Source: Microbotryomycetes sp. JL201
Taxonomy: Eukaryota > Basidiomycota > Microbotryomycetes
Reading direction: 5' to 3'
Length of the DNA stretch: 64,000 nt
NCBI GenBank assembly: GCA_033819885.1
Contig: JAQYUZ010000017.1
Span: 124,001 to 188,000, forward strand
Part shown: positions 54,552 to 64,000 of the stretch, in pieces
Numbering within the stretch: the first letter of the stretch is position 1
Layout: every line of letters starts with the position of its first letter
Position numbers and translations under genes: made by a program
Notes under the pieces: model-generated
The model's input: only the letters and a program-made list of their open reading frames with translations
What the model was told of the DNA's origin: nothing
The model's database searches: none

Positions 54552-55823
54552 TCATCCGTCCAGGTCCATCGTGTCGTTGTCAGACTGGTGCGTTGGCACG
54601 TCATCATGACTCTTTTCGACGTGTTGCTGCATCCTTCTGAACTCTTGCAATTCGTCGTCGCGCTGCGCCCTCTCGTCCCTGGTCAGTCGTTGCAATGGTT
54701 TCGCGACAAGGGCGGACGGCGGCTTGTACAGGATCAGACTGCTGGCTTTCGCGAGTTGTTTTTCCCTGTGATCAAACAGCTGAGGAGGCAAAGGCAGGCT
54801 CGATGTGTTGCTCGCAGCAGAAAGTGCAACGGGGTTGACTCTGATTCGGTTAGACGCTCGCGATGTCTCGTCTTCGTCGTCATCGACCATGTCGTCGCCA
54901 TCGTCCTGATACCGCGCTGTCGGTGTCGCTGTGCCAGATGTTGCCGGGCTCTCGCCATGAGCTTTCTCGACAGACTCATCGTCAGAGTCGTCAAGTGATG
55001 CGACGTAGATGCGGTTCGGGGCGATCTCCCATGACGAATGACTAGGTTTCATGTCCACTTCATCTATCGCTTGGTCTGCCTCGTCTTGCGAATGTGCAGA
55101 TGGAGGAGGGGCTGGTGGCATCGTTGGGTTGTGGGTGGCGGCGAGTGGTGGCGTGTGGTTGGTTTGAGCTAAATCGAGACCCAAGCTCGTCAGGTGCGCT
55201 GCTGTCAGCGGATGCGGGCCTTGTGCCGACGCAGCATGTGTGCTGTTGATGGGCGGCGCCCACTGTCGCGCGGCGGCAAGTGGTGGCGAGAGTTGCTGCA
55301 ACGAGGCGGCAGGTGGTGGCGGGGGCGAGCTGAGCAGGAGCGGGCGTTTCGCTTGCTGGTCTGATGACGGTGGAGAGAGTGGGCTGCCTGGTGCGAGTGA
55401 CAGCAGTGCAAACTCGTCGGTCGGAGCTTGAATCCGCAGACGCTTCCGCCGAGTTCCGTCGCCGTCGTGGCCGTCAGCGTCCTGCCTGCTTGCTGGCGAC
55501 GGTGGGTAGCCTGTTACTGGTGCATAGTTGAATGTGGGCGAGAGAGTTGCTGCTGCCGAGTCGTGTTCGTCCTCGGTGATTGCGGTGAGGCCGAGTTGGT
55601 TGTCGCTGCTGTTGCGGCCTGACGCCGACCAGGCATGAGTTCGCTTCAGATGAGGTCTGCTGTAGCTTGCCAGATGGTGTTGAACTGGTTGCTGCTGCGC
55701 TGTGTGCGGGATTGGTGCCGGTGCGGCGGGCGCGTTGGTCGAGGGAGCAGGCGAAGGCCAGAACAAGGGCAAATCGCCCGGCTGAGGCGTCGGTGGATGG
55801 TGAAACGTCGGCGGGTGCTGCAT
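54552..55823 (-). CDS. Acidic, Pro/Ser-rich protein of unknown function
   Basis: Single-exon frame of 423 residues from the ATG at 55823 (MQHPPTFHHPP). It is dominated by Pro, Ser, Ala, Asp and His. A basic TRRKRLRI near residue 120 could be a nuclear localisation signal. An acidic run DDGDDMVDDDEDE and a charged helix LTRDERAQRDDELQEFRRM lie near the C-terminus, which ends NDTMDLDG. Reading upstream stays open to 56372 but would overlap the start of GYP5 antisense, so the shorter start is preferred. No family is recognised; a nuclear regulatory role is only inferred from composition. Confidence 0.55.
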   Translation of the reverse strand: MQHPPTFHHPPTPQPGDLPLFWPSPAPSTNAPAAPAPIPHTAQQQPVQHHLASYSRPHLKRTHAWSASGRNSSDNQLGLTAITEDEHDSAAATLSPTFNYAPVTGYPPSPASRQDADGHDGDGTRRKRLRIQAPTDEFALLSLAPGSPLSPPSSDQQAKRPLLLSSPPPPPAASLQQLSPPLAAARQWAPPINSTHAASAQGPHPLTAAHLTSLGLDLAQTNHTPPLAATHNPTMPPAPPPSAHSQDEADQAIDEVDMKPSHSSWEIAPNRIYVASLDDSDDESVEKAHGESPATSGTATPTARYQDDGDDMVDDDEDETSRASNRIRVNPVALSAASNTSSLPLPPQLFDHREKQLAKASSLILYKPPSALVAKPLQRLTRDERAQRDDELQEFRRMQQHVEKSHDDVPTHQSDNDTMDLDG

Positions 55824-56083
55824 CACGCGTCGTATGCAGCGCGCCCTTGCGAGTCGTGGGCGCGCATGAATCCAACAGGCCCGCAGTAGACCGGTCGCCG
55901 AAGCAAGGCCAAATGGATATATCATGCTGCAGAGTAATGTATCGGAGCTCCAACTACGATGACATTGAAATGACGATGAACGCTGGCATAGAGTTGCATT
56001 TCGAGGGCTTTGTTTTATTAATATCGCCCCGCGAACCGGGTGCGATGCGCCGAGCTGCCTTGGTTTGCAGGCCCACTTGAACA

Positions 56084-59000
56084 ATGCCTCGCGCTCCAAG
56101 TCCGGCGCTGTCGTCGAGTGCGACCGAGACTGAAGAGGACGACGATTTCCAGGACGCGGGTGACGGCTCTTATGCAGCGAGCGCGGCCTCGAGCGTGTCT
56201 GTGACACACGGCGACGAGGGCGACGAGGGCGACGAGGGCGACGAAGGAACGGATGTCGAGCCACAAGCAAACAAGTCGGCGTCACCGAGCCCGGCAAAGG
56301 CTGCCAAGCAGTCCAAGCGGCAGCAGAGGAAGCAGGCAAAGCAGCAGCAACAACACGCGCGAGCCACCGCACCTAGCTCCAGCACACTCACAGCGACAGC
56401 CACCGCAAACAGCAGGTTCCCTCCTTCACCAACTGCTGCAAACACCAAATCGCCCGGCAGCCCACAGCCCAACGGCAAAGCAAAACAGCTCGTGCCTTCG
56501 CCCGCCACATTCTACGCCAATGGTCCGTCAGCCACTCGCGACACGAACGACGCTCGTAGTGGTACAAAATTAGACGACGACGACGACGACGACGACCTCG
56601 TAGCAGAAGAAGAACATGAGAAAGACGACGGGCGTGATGGGGGCGGCAACAGCGAGCCAGACGACGCCCATGGGCGAGACGAGGTCCCAGAAGGCAGGCG
56701 CACACCAACCGCAAACAGTCCAGCACTCGGAGCCGACCCAGACCACGACCGTCAAGAGACAAGATCGGAATCCTCTGCTTACGAAGATTCGCCAAAGAGC
56801 TCCTCGAAACAGAATGGCAACGCAGACAACGACGATGCCATCAACGGTGGCAAACTGTCAGACAATTTGTACTCCCAGCCTTCTCACCCAGAAACGCCAT
56901 CGTCTACAAACTTGACATCTCTCGGCCCCTCCCTGTCTCCAAGCAAGACCAGCCCGTCACTTGCATCCGCTGTTTGGCGCAATTCAATGACAATGTCCGA
57001 CAGGATAACATCCGGCATGGTCAACATTAGCCTAGACGAAGGTCCTCGAACTCCAACCCGCATCTCGAGCACGCCTCTGAACCCGAAAGGACAGCGAGAC
57101 TCGCGCGCCATGCATGTCAGGGCAGACAGCTCAGACAGCTCGCAGAAGAACGAGCCTACGGAAGAGCGATATGGGTTCCTCAACAAGCGACTAGAGTCAC
57201 AGTGCGATCAAGACTCTCGTCTCTAAGGATGGGAGTGTGTGTTGTCTGACTACATTCGCTTTTGCTGCAGACAAACCGAGATCGGCGGTAACCGGAATGC
57301 AAAGAGGCAGTCAGTGCAAGCAACCGACCACATCAGGGAAAGTTTTGCCAGGGTTCAGCGCTCAGAAGCGACCCGAGACGATGGCATTGATTGGGGTGTG
57401 TCTCCTCTCGTTTCTCGGTGCGCCCACGAGGCGTTTCCGACTGACCGTGCATTGCCACAGCTTTTTGGGGTCGAGTCATGAGTAACTACGAAGAAGTGGC
57501 ATCTACAGAACGTCAGTGCTCCAACGCGTCCGGCAGACCCCCGCGGACACTTTCAGCTGACTTCTCCATGCAGCTCGCGAGCTCTCTAGAGCGATTCAGA
57601 GAGGCATCCCAGAGGCATTACGTGGCATGACATGGCAGTTGATGGCGTATGCTTTTCTTCGTCTCGGCTTGAATGTTCATATCTGACAGGTTGCTTGCAC
57701 GCAGAGCATCAAAAGACCTCGTATTGGAAGAGATGTACGGCGAGCTGCTCAAACAACCTTCGGTACATGAAAAGTCTATCGCCAGAGACCTCAATAGAAC
57801 CTTTCCAAAGCACGAATATTTTATGGACGCATCTGGTGCTGGTCAAGAACACCTGTGCGTTCTGTCGTGGACACGTGCGCTCGTATCCCTGCTAATACGG
57901 ACACTATTGCAGTTTCAATGTCGTCAAAGCATATTCGATCTATGACGAAGAAGTTGGCTATACTCAAGGGCTTCAATTTATCGTCGGTCCGCTCCTCCTT
58001 AATGCAAGTTGGTTGAACAGCGTCTTTGCCTTGTGCCCAGCTGACCTCTGTCGGACCTTGGTAGATGCCCGACGAAGAGGCTTTCTGCGTCCTCGTAAGG
58101 CTAATGAAATCTTACGACTTGCGATCGCACTACACTCCAAACATGCCTGGTCTTCAACTGCGCCTGTTCCAGTTTGACAGGTTGTTGGAAGAGCTTTTAC
58201 CGGGCGTGTTTATGCACTTGCTCAGACAAGGCTGCAAAAGTTCCATGTATGCTAGTCAGTGGTTCTTGACATTGTTTGGGTGCGTGCCTGGCTCCCTCTC
58301 TCTCGTTCTCCAGGTGTGTTCGCAAAAGCTTACTTTCGTGAAACAGGTACCGGTTTCCGATGGAGCTCGTCTCGTCCGTCTTTGACCTAGTCTTTGCGGA
58401 AGGCGTTGAAGCAATTTTCCGGTTTGCGATAGCCATCATGAGAAAGAACGAGCAAAAAATTTGTTCGCTCGAGTTTGAAGACCTGATCGATTACCTCAAG
58501 AATGGTCTTTTTGAAAGCTATGCGGTCAGTCGAATAATCTTGAGATTCTTTTCAAAGGACGTTGATACTTAAAATCTGAAACTTTGTCCAGCCTGACGAG
58601 GACGATGATTCACCCGAGCCAAAGTACAAAGCGGCCGAGTTTGTTCGGGAAGCGCTTCAAGTCAGGATCACGCCTCTCATGCTCGTCAGTCGTCGATTTG
58701 GGCAAAACCCACTTCGCACTCGACTGAATCTCTCTAACTTCTCAGGACCAATTCGCCGAAGAATGGGAAACGTTGACTCGACAACAATCTGCACACGCTG
58801 TGGAAATTGAAGCACTGAGGAAAGCAAACATGCAATTGAGTATGCAAGTTCGACAACTCGAATCAAGTCTCGCTCAAATCAACGAGGAACATTGCGACTT
58901 GGTCAAACAAGTCGTCCTTTCAAAACTCGAACGTGAAGAATTAGAGGAAGAGCTTGTCAAGTACAAGATTCTTTTCGCTGAACATAGTTTCGCGATCGCT

Positions 59001-59156
59001 AGTGGGAATTCTAGGTCCGTCCATCAAGCGAGAAGGGAAGCGGAGGCGGCGGCGGCGGCGGCGGCGGCAACTGGAAGCCGGGACGAGAACGAATTGATAT
59101 TGCAGAGCAGCAGAAGAAGCAGTTCACATACTCTTGGATCCTATGGCAGTCACTAG
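56084..59156 (+). CDS. GYP5: Gyp5-type TBC-domain Rab GTPase-activating protein
   Basis: Exons 56084-57201, 57271-57395, 57461-57511, 57574-57646, 57705-57854, 57913-58003, 58065-58279, 58347-58524, 58592-58684 and 58746-59156 give 834 residues. The first 370 residues are acidic and Ser-rich, with GDE repeats (from 56216) and eight consecutive Asp (56571-56594). The TBC domain starts RGIPEALRGMTWQLM; the arginine finger is in IARDLNRTF and the glutamine finger in VGYTQGLQF. A long C-terminal coiled coil (LRKANMQLSMQVRQLESSL) ends in a poly-Ala run and Ser-rich tail, as in Gyp5/Gyl1, which control Sec4/Ypt1 in secretion. Intron 6 has a GC donor (58004, AAT|GCAAGT). Confidence 0.9.
56571..56594 (+). 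repeat. GAC trinucleotide repeat in GYP5
   Basis: Eight tandem GAC codons encode poly-Asp. A separate nine-base GACGAGGGC repeat lies upstream at about 56212-56241. Confidence 0.85.
59046..59068 (+). repeat. GGC/GCG trinucleotide repeat in GYP5
   Basis: Seven to eight GCG codons give a poly-Ala tract after the C-terminal coiled coil. Confidence 0.8.
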
Positions 59157-59370
59157 ACTGATCGTTCATCATTGACCTTGTCTCGCGTTCTGTTTTGTAA
59201 CTTTATTTCTGCAATCATTATCGCCGCATATCGATACGATTTGTCGTCCGATCCTTTTCGTATTACAACAATAAACAAGCTGTTCGCGGAATTAAACTAT
59301 CTTGGTCCCACATCGCCGACTGCGAAAACTTAGATTGTCTCCCAACCACCCTGTAAATTGCCGATACAGG

Positions 59371-62300
59371 TCAGTCAAAAGTGCCAAAATTGCATGTATA
59401 GGGCTCGAGACTTGCATGATTCGTCGACGCCTCGAGTTTACGGGCGACAAACGTCGGAATTTGATGAGTCAACCAAGCTTTTCTAACTTCGTCGTACCGA
59501 CTTTGATGCAAGAATTGAGGAAACTGGTTCCTCCCTCGCCTGTCGCGTGAATCACACGATAACAGGAAAAGTCGTCGGTTCCCGATTCGTGTTAGAACTT
59601 GTTCAAAGGAGACTGAAAGAAGAGCTTACCGTCCACCCATGTCGACTTCTCCATGCGAATCCAAGTATGGTGGGTTCGAAAACGCTCCTTTACCCGCGTA
59701 CAGGTACAATAAACAATTACTTTTGATCAAGTAAAAGATGCCGACTGATCCTCCGCACCTGCACGTGCGCCATTGTCAAGTCAGCCGTGGTGCAGACGGA
59801 CAGATACGTTGGCTTATTGAGACAACTTACGTCCACATGTGTACGTTGCACTCGCCATGTTGAGCCTCGCCATCGCTATCCATGCAGCAATAACTTTGTC
59901 CGCAAACCATTTGTCCACACAAGAGGCACAGGCAAGGGTTTGATGGGACGGTATTGCAACGAGGGCAAGTCACTTGCATCCCGTATGCGGTCAACGTGTC
60001 AAATTGCCGAGGTAGACCAACAAGCTCGTACAGAGAATGATGCTCGAGTTCGGTAGGTCGATTGACGACGGGGCGCGCGAGCAATTGCCGGGTTTCGCGG
60101 TCGAAACAGCGAGAAGCGATCGCCGTGACGTGCTGGTTCAGGCTATTCGCGCTCGATGATGACGACGACGACAAGGGGATGGACAAGACGACTTGCGGCG
60201 ACGGAATGCGCAATACCGCCAACAATCGTACAAATTCTGACTCTTCGGGGTCAGGCAGCACAAGCGAAGCGGAAGGGTTGGCGTCACCAAACAAAACTCT
60301 GTGAATGACGGCCGCGCGGCGAAGAAAAGCGAGTGCTCCGGGATACACAAGTTTGGCCAAGATGCGAGATCGTGCCGTTTCCGCCTGCGTGTTGGCAGAC
60401 CCAAAGAACGCTGCGATTTGAGTCAAGCCTGACAGATTTACGAAGTTGTTCGAGTCGGGCATGTCTGTGGCAATGCGACCGTTGATGTCGCGACGCATCC
60501 AGCTCTGCCAGAGCAAGAGAATTTCGTTGTAGAATGCAAAGCCGACATAGTTGTAAAAGTCTGCCGGCATGACGCTGGCGAGAGACACCAAAGTTGCGAG
60601 AGGGTCACCGATGGGCTTTTCAGACGTGTCGTCGTAAGCAAAGATGCCACCGAGTCGTGGCAACGACGCCAACGCAGCCGTGACGAGACTCTGCACGTCG
60701 CCCGTCTGGACATGCACGAGATTAGCGAGGATGATGAAAAAGCTTTTTAGCATTCTAATAGTCGCTTCCGAGACCTCTGTGACGGAATCGCCGGATCCAC
60801 GCGACGCGATCTCGAGTATCGAAATCGTTTTGGCGATTTCTTCGGGGAGGAACGCAGATGTGCCGGAACCGTAAAACTCTTGCACGAGCGGGTCGAGGAG
60901 GAGCAAAAGCCGATGCGTCATGAGCGGCTCTCCAGCGGCAAATTCCCTTGGGAGCATGGACGGCAATGTCAACGAGATACGCCACGGCCGCAATCCTCGA
61001 CCACGGTCCGTCGTCAGTGCGTCGGCCTTGCGTAGCATTTCTTGCGCCTCGAGCGCTGATAAGCCTTGCTCGACAAACATCTCAATTGGGTTTGACCAGC
61101 CAAGAGCCCATTGCGCCAGCTCAGTGTCGTCCTTATCAGCCGGGAACACTTCACTCTCTACCGTGACAGGCATAAGAACGTTGCCCAGACTCTTGCAGAG
61201 CGGGCATGTGAATTCGTTCCTTGACACATTTTCGGGATGACACCTCGTTGGCTGCAACTGGTGGCGTTGCTCGATCGACTTGAAGTACGAGTCAAAGCAG
61301 GTGAGATGCATCATGTGACCGCAGGCCGAAGCGTAAAGGGCATTTGCTGTCAGATTGTTTCTGATACCTGGCGACAAGCCATCACCGCTCTCGTCGTCGG
61401 GGTCGACTGGAGTAAGTCGGGACGCACGACCAAACGGGCGCAACGACGCAGCCGAACGATCAAAGCTCTCCGGCATTGCCATCGTCTCGTCAACGTATAC
61501 TTGTAGCTCGGACGAATCGGGCGCTGGCACTTCTCGGATGATCGCCGTCGACTGGATCATGGTCAGGGCTCCAAACGGCGTCGATGAGTTGAGCTCGTCT
61601 TGACAGACAATACAAGCTCCAAGCGACGCAGGAGCCGCGTCTGTATCATCTTGCATACCGACGTCCTCGTCCTCGTCGTCTTCGTCGTCGAGCGCCGTCT
61701 GTTCGAAAAAAGTCTGCTGCGCTTGTGCAAACTGCTTCATGATGGCGGCTTGCCTTGCCTTTGCTGCTTTACGTTTCGCTTCGAGGTTGTCTTCGGCAGA
61801 CGTGTCCTTTTTGCCACGAAGCTCATCTACATGCGGTCCAGCGAGCTTGCCAAGCTGGTCGAGGACCCATCTCGCCTTGTACGCGAGCGGCTTGAGTTTG
61901 TCGTTTGATTCGATCTGCACAAGCATGTGGAGCAATGTTTGACAATCCTTCGCGGCGTTGGCGACACCTTCTTGACGGGCAATCTCGACAAAGCTCGACA
62001 GCTGAGCCATTCTTGCAAATGCCTGCGGTCTCTCTACGATAGCAAGCATGCATAAATGCAAGGCTTCGTCGATGAGTACTTCGGAGAACGAATCCGACCC
62101 CTCACGCGGTCGTCCGACGAGCAGACTGCGATACAAGATGTAGTAAAGCTCTTCGCACTCGAAGACGTTCATGAGCTTGTCGAGCGGTGTCACAAGGTCC
62201 AGTCGAGTCGGCACGATGACAGGCTCATTCTGTCCTGTGGTCTTGCGAAGCTGTTCACGAACTGCCTTTTCCGCGTCTTCACGCTGATTGCGCGAAAACC

Positions 62301-64000
62301 TGGCAAAGTACGGATTGACTTGGGTATACAGATCAGCGCGCACAGAGTACGTTCCTTGATCTGCCGTTCCGGACGGGGCTTTAAAAGTTGACACGTCGGC
62401 CAAGGTCTTCTCGATCGAAGCGTCGTCGGCAAACCGTTCCGAAATACGACGCATCAAGTCCGAGTACGTTGAAGGGCCAAGACACAGGTTGTGTATTAAC
62501 TCCCGGCGCATGACAGCTTCATCTGACATGCCAGTGACGCAGGTCGGATCGGACAACAGCGTGATGAGCAAATGTAGCAATTCTTCCCACATCGTCATGA
62601 GCTGGGACGCGTCGTAGACCGAATGCTCATCGCTACCCGAGGCGAGGTCGAACCGATGAACAATAGATGCGAGAACGACCTCGGGATTGACCATGAGGAA
62701 GGCGCATTGCATGAAATAAAGGTCCTGGTCGAAGGTGTTTTCACGCAAGCTGTACTCTTTGTAGTGGAGTTGCTGAGCGCGTATGCCGAACCCATTGCGC
62801 ACCCAAACGCCAGCTTTGATCTGCCCGATGAGTGCAATGACTGTCGAAGCGAGCAGCGTCAGCAGCTGATAACATAGACACAGTGTGAACGCACCCCTAA
62901 GCGGCTGCTCCATCGCGACAAGAAATTCATGCTGCAGTAGCATGTCCAGTCGCAAGTCCGCAGGCAGTGACTCTGCAGATGCAGTGCGAGACAGAAGCGG
63001 GATGGATTTCATAATCTCGGCAAACAACCAAGGTAGCGGATGATGAAAGCTGACTGGCTGGTTGGCGACGGAGAATCGCACAAGTTGATGCGACTTGCCA
63101 GCGAAAGGTGTCGGCCTGAAACCGTCGTCCGCGTCGGCCATTTGCTCGAGCAGGTAGCCAGCCGCTCGCAAGACTTGATCGACTGATGCGCCACGAAATG
63201 CTTCGCCAAAAGACCGACAAATTTTTCCCAGCTGAATCGTCACGTTGAACGCCGTCACCCATGTGTCGGACTCGAACTCAACGTGGGTTTGGGTCGCTCG
63301 CTCGTTCATGTTCATCAATGAGAACAGTTGTAGCATGTAAACGAGGTCTTCCAGCAGACTAGGCTCCTTGCAGATGATGGCGTGCACCTGAGCAGACGAG
63401 ATGAGGTGGTTGAGGTCAGAAAATAATTGAAAGTAGCGCTTTTGGCGAAATGCGCTTGACGAAAGACGAATGCTGTGGACTTCGCGCCTCGGAGGCAGTA
63501 AAAGACGCTTTTTGTCGTCTGGTAGCGTCTGCTCGGTGAAGAACGCGTACAAGATGGACAATATGCGAGAAAAGAAGCCGACTTCGATGAGGAGGGCGCT
63601 GACGCTCGGCACCGTGAACACTTGGACGCCGTAGAAAATAATCGAGTGTTCCGGTTCTCGGTCCGAAAGCAGATACGACTCTGCGATCGAGGAGTACATG
63701 CCAGCATATTGTACACCTGCCACGATCGTCAGTCGGCGCACGAATTTCGAGACAAAAGAACGAACGTACTGAAATTAACTTTCGCTGCATGACTGACGCC
63801 CAGCAGAACGACAAACAACTCTGCAAGATCTTTCCTCGCTTTCTTCCACAGCCTCTCATCCGCGCCCAACAGCCGTTGGAATCGGCTCAAGCCGTCTGGC
63901 GACTTTTCGAGCAAAACGCCGACCAGAACTTCGGCGATCAGACCCCCTTCACCTCCGATGTTTGCACTGCACAAGTCGCGCATAAATGAGACAATCTCTC
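59371..64000 (-). CDS. UBR1: Ubr1 N-end-rule E3 ubiquitin ligase, 3' two-thirds (runs off right edge)
   Basis: Visible exons are 64000-63770 (partial), 63716-59831, 59758-59630 and 59539-59371, about 1,470 residues. Present are the winged-helix/helical core, the RING-type segment CIVCQDELN ... ACGHMMHLTCFDSYF ... FTCPLCKSLGN, and the autoinhibitory UAIN domain with VTCPRCNTVPSNPCLCLLCG and C-terminal YLDSHGEVDMGGR ... LTHQIPTFVARKLEAST. The N-terminal UBR box that reads type-1 degrons lies outside the window. Ubr1 pairs with the Rad6 conjugating enzyme. An acidic patch DDEDDEDEDVG precedes the RING. The final exon was chosen because it restores the conserved end; all introns seen are GT-AG. 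Confidence 0.92.

Noticed and set aside
55824-56372. Upstream extension of the acidic Pro/Ser-rich protein
   Set aside because: The extension runs antisense through the GYP5 start and changes composition to Arg-rich; the ATG at 55823 is the simpler start.
1-64000. tRNA, rRNA, snRNA, CRISPR arrays, transposons and LTR elements
   Set aside because: I looked for T-arm consensus with matching acceptor stems, 5S and U6 signatures, direct-repeat arrays and transposase or reverse-transcriptase motifs and found none I could support by eye; a covariance or profile search could still reveal one.

Overview
The window is a gene-dense stretch of nuclear chromosome from a fungus. I found 27 protein-coding loci: 26 with recognisable or well-supported exon structures and one weak hypothetical. 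Almost all are interrupted by short introns of about 45-90 nt with GT-AG or, unusually often, GC-AG ends. Intron density, the gene set (Smr/DUF1771 protein, CFA-synthase-like methyltransferase, Cps3/Lee1-type CCCH protein, fungal glycine-rich DUF1399 protein, COP9 subunit 7) and the mixed base composition point to a basidiomycete, perhaps a compact-genome Pucciniomycotina yeast. That placement is inference. Exon coordinates were worked out by hand from splice signals, reading frame and family similarity. Where exon lengths sum to a whole number of codons I say so through the protein length.

Layout. 0.1-5 kb: proteasome chaperone Pba2/Add66, a DUF1771-Smr protein and, from a divergent promoter, a SAM-dependent methyltransferase. 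5-12.5 kb: a WW-domain protein, mitochondrial enoyl-CoA hydratase, Kti12, ribosomal protein S26 and a membrane-anchored DUF218 protein. 12.7-18.4 kb: a 1002-residue coiled-coil protein, a small hypothetical and a Myb/SANT-like protein. 18.4-28 kb: peroxisomal acyl-CoA ligase, CSN7, folylpolyglutamate synthase, an Oca-type phosphatase lacking its catalytic residues, and the meiotic checkpoint ATPase Pch2. 28.2-31.8 kb: two secreted enzymes (GH114-like glycosidase, RNase T2) flank a 2-oxoglutarate oxygenase. 32.4-45 kb: a Vps38/UVRAG-like protein, the AMPK gamma subunit Snf4, two low-complexity proteins, a tandem CCCH zinc-finger protein and lipoyl octanoyltransferase Lip2. 45.1-47.7 kb is the only long gene-poor gap; it holds two strong hairpins. 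47.7-64 kb: a glycine-rich DUF1399 protein, an 18-exon CLC chloride/proton exchanger, an acidic disordered protein, the TBC GAP Gyp5, and most of the N-end-rule ligase Ubr1, which runs off the right edge.

The genes are ordinary housekeeping functions without an obvious pathway cluster. I found no mobile element, CRISPR array, rRNA or tRNA. The most interesting signals are the raised frequency of GC-AG introns (eight firm cases plus one ambiguous among about 130), three very short exons of 12, 13 and 15 nt, a 66-nt stop-free in-frame intron inside LIP2, a catalytically dead-looking phosphatase, a 165-residue insertion between the CBS pairs of Snf4, and structured DNA in the 45-47.7 kb gap.
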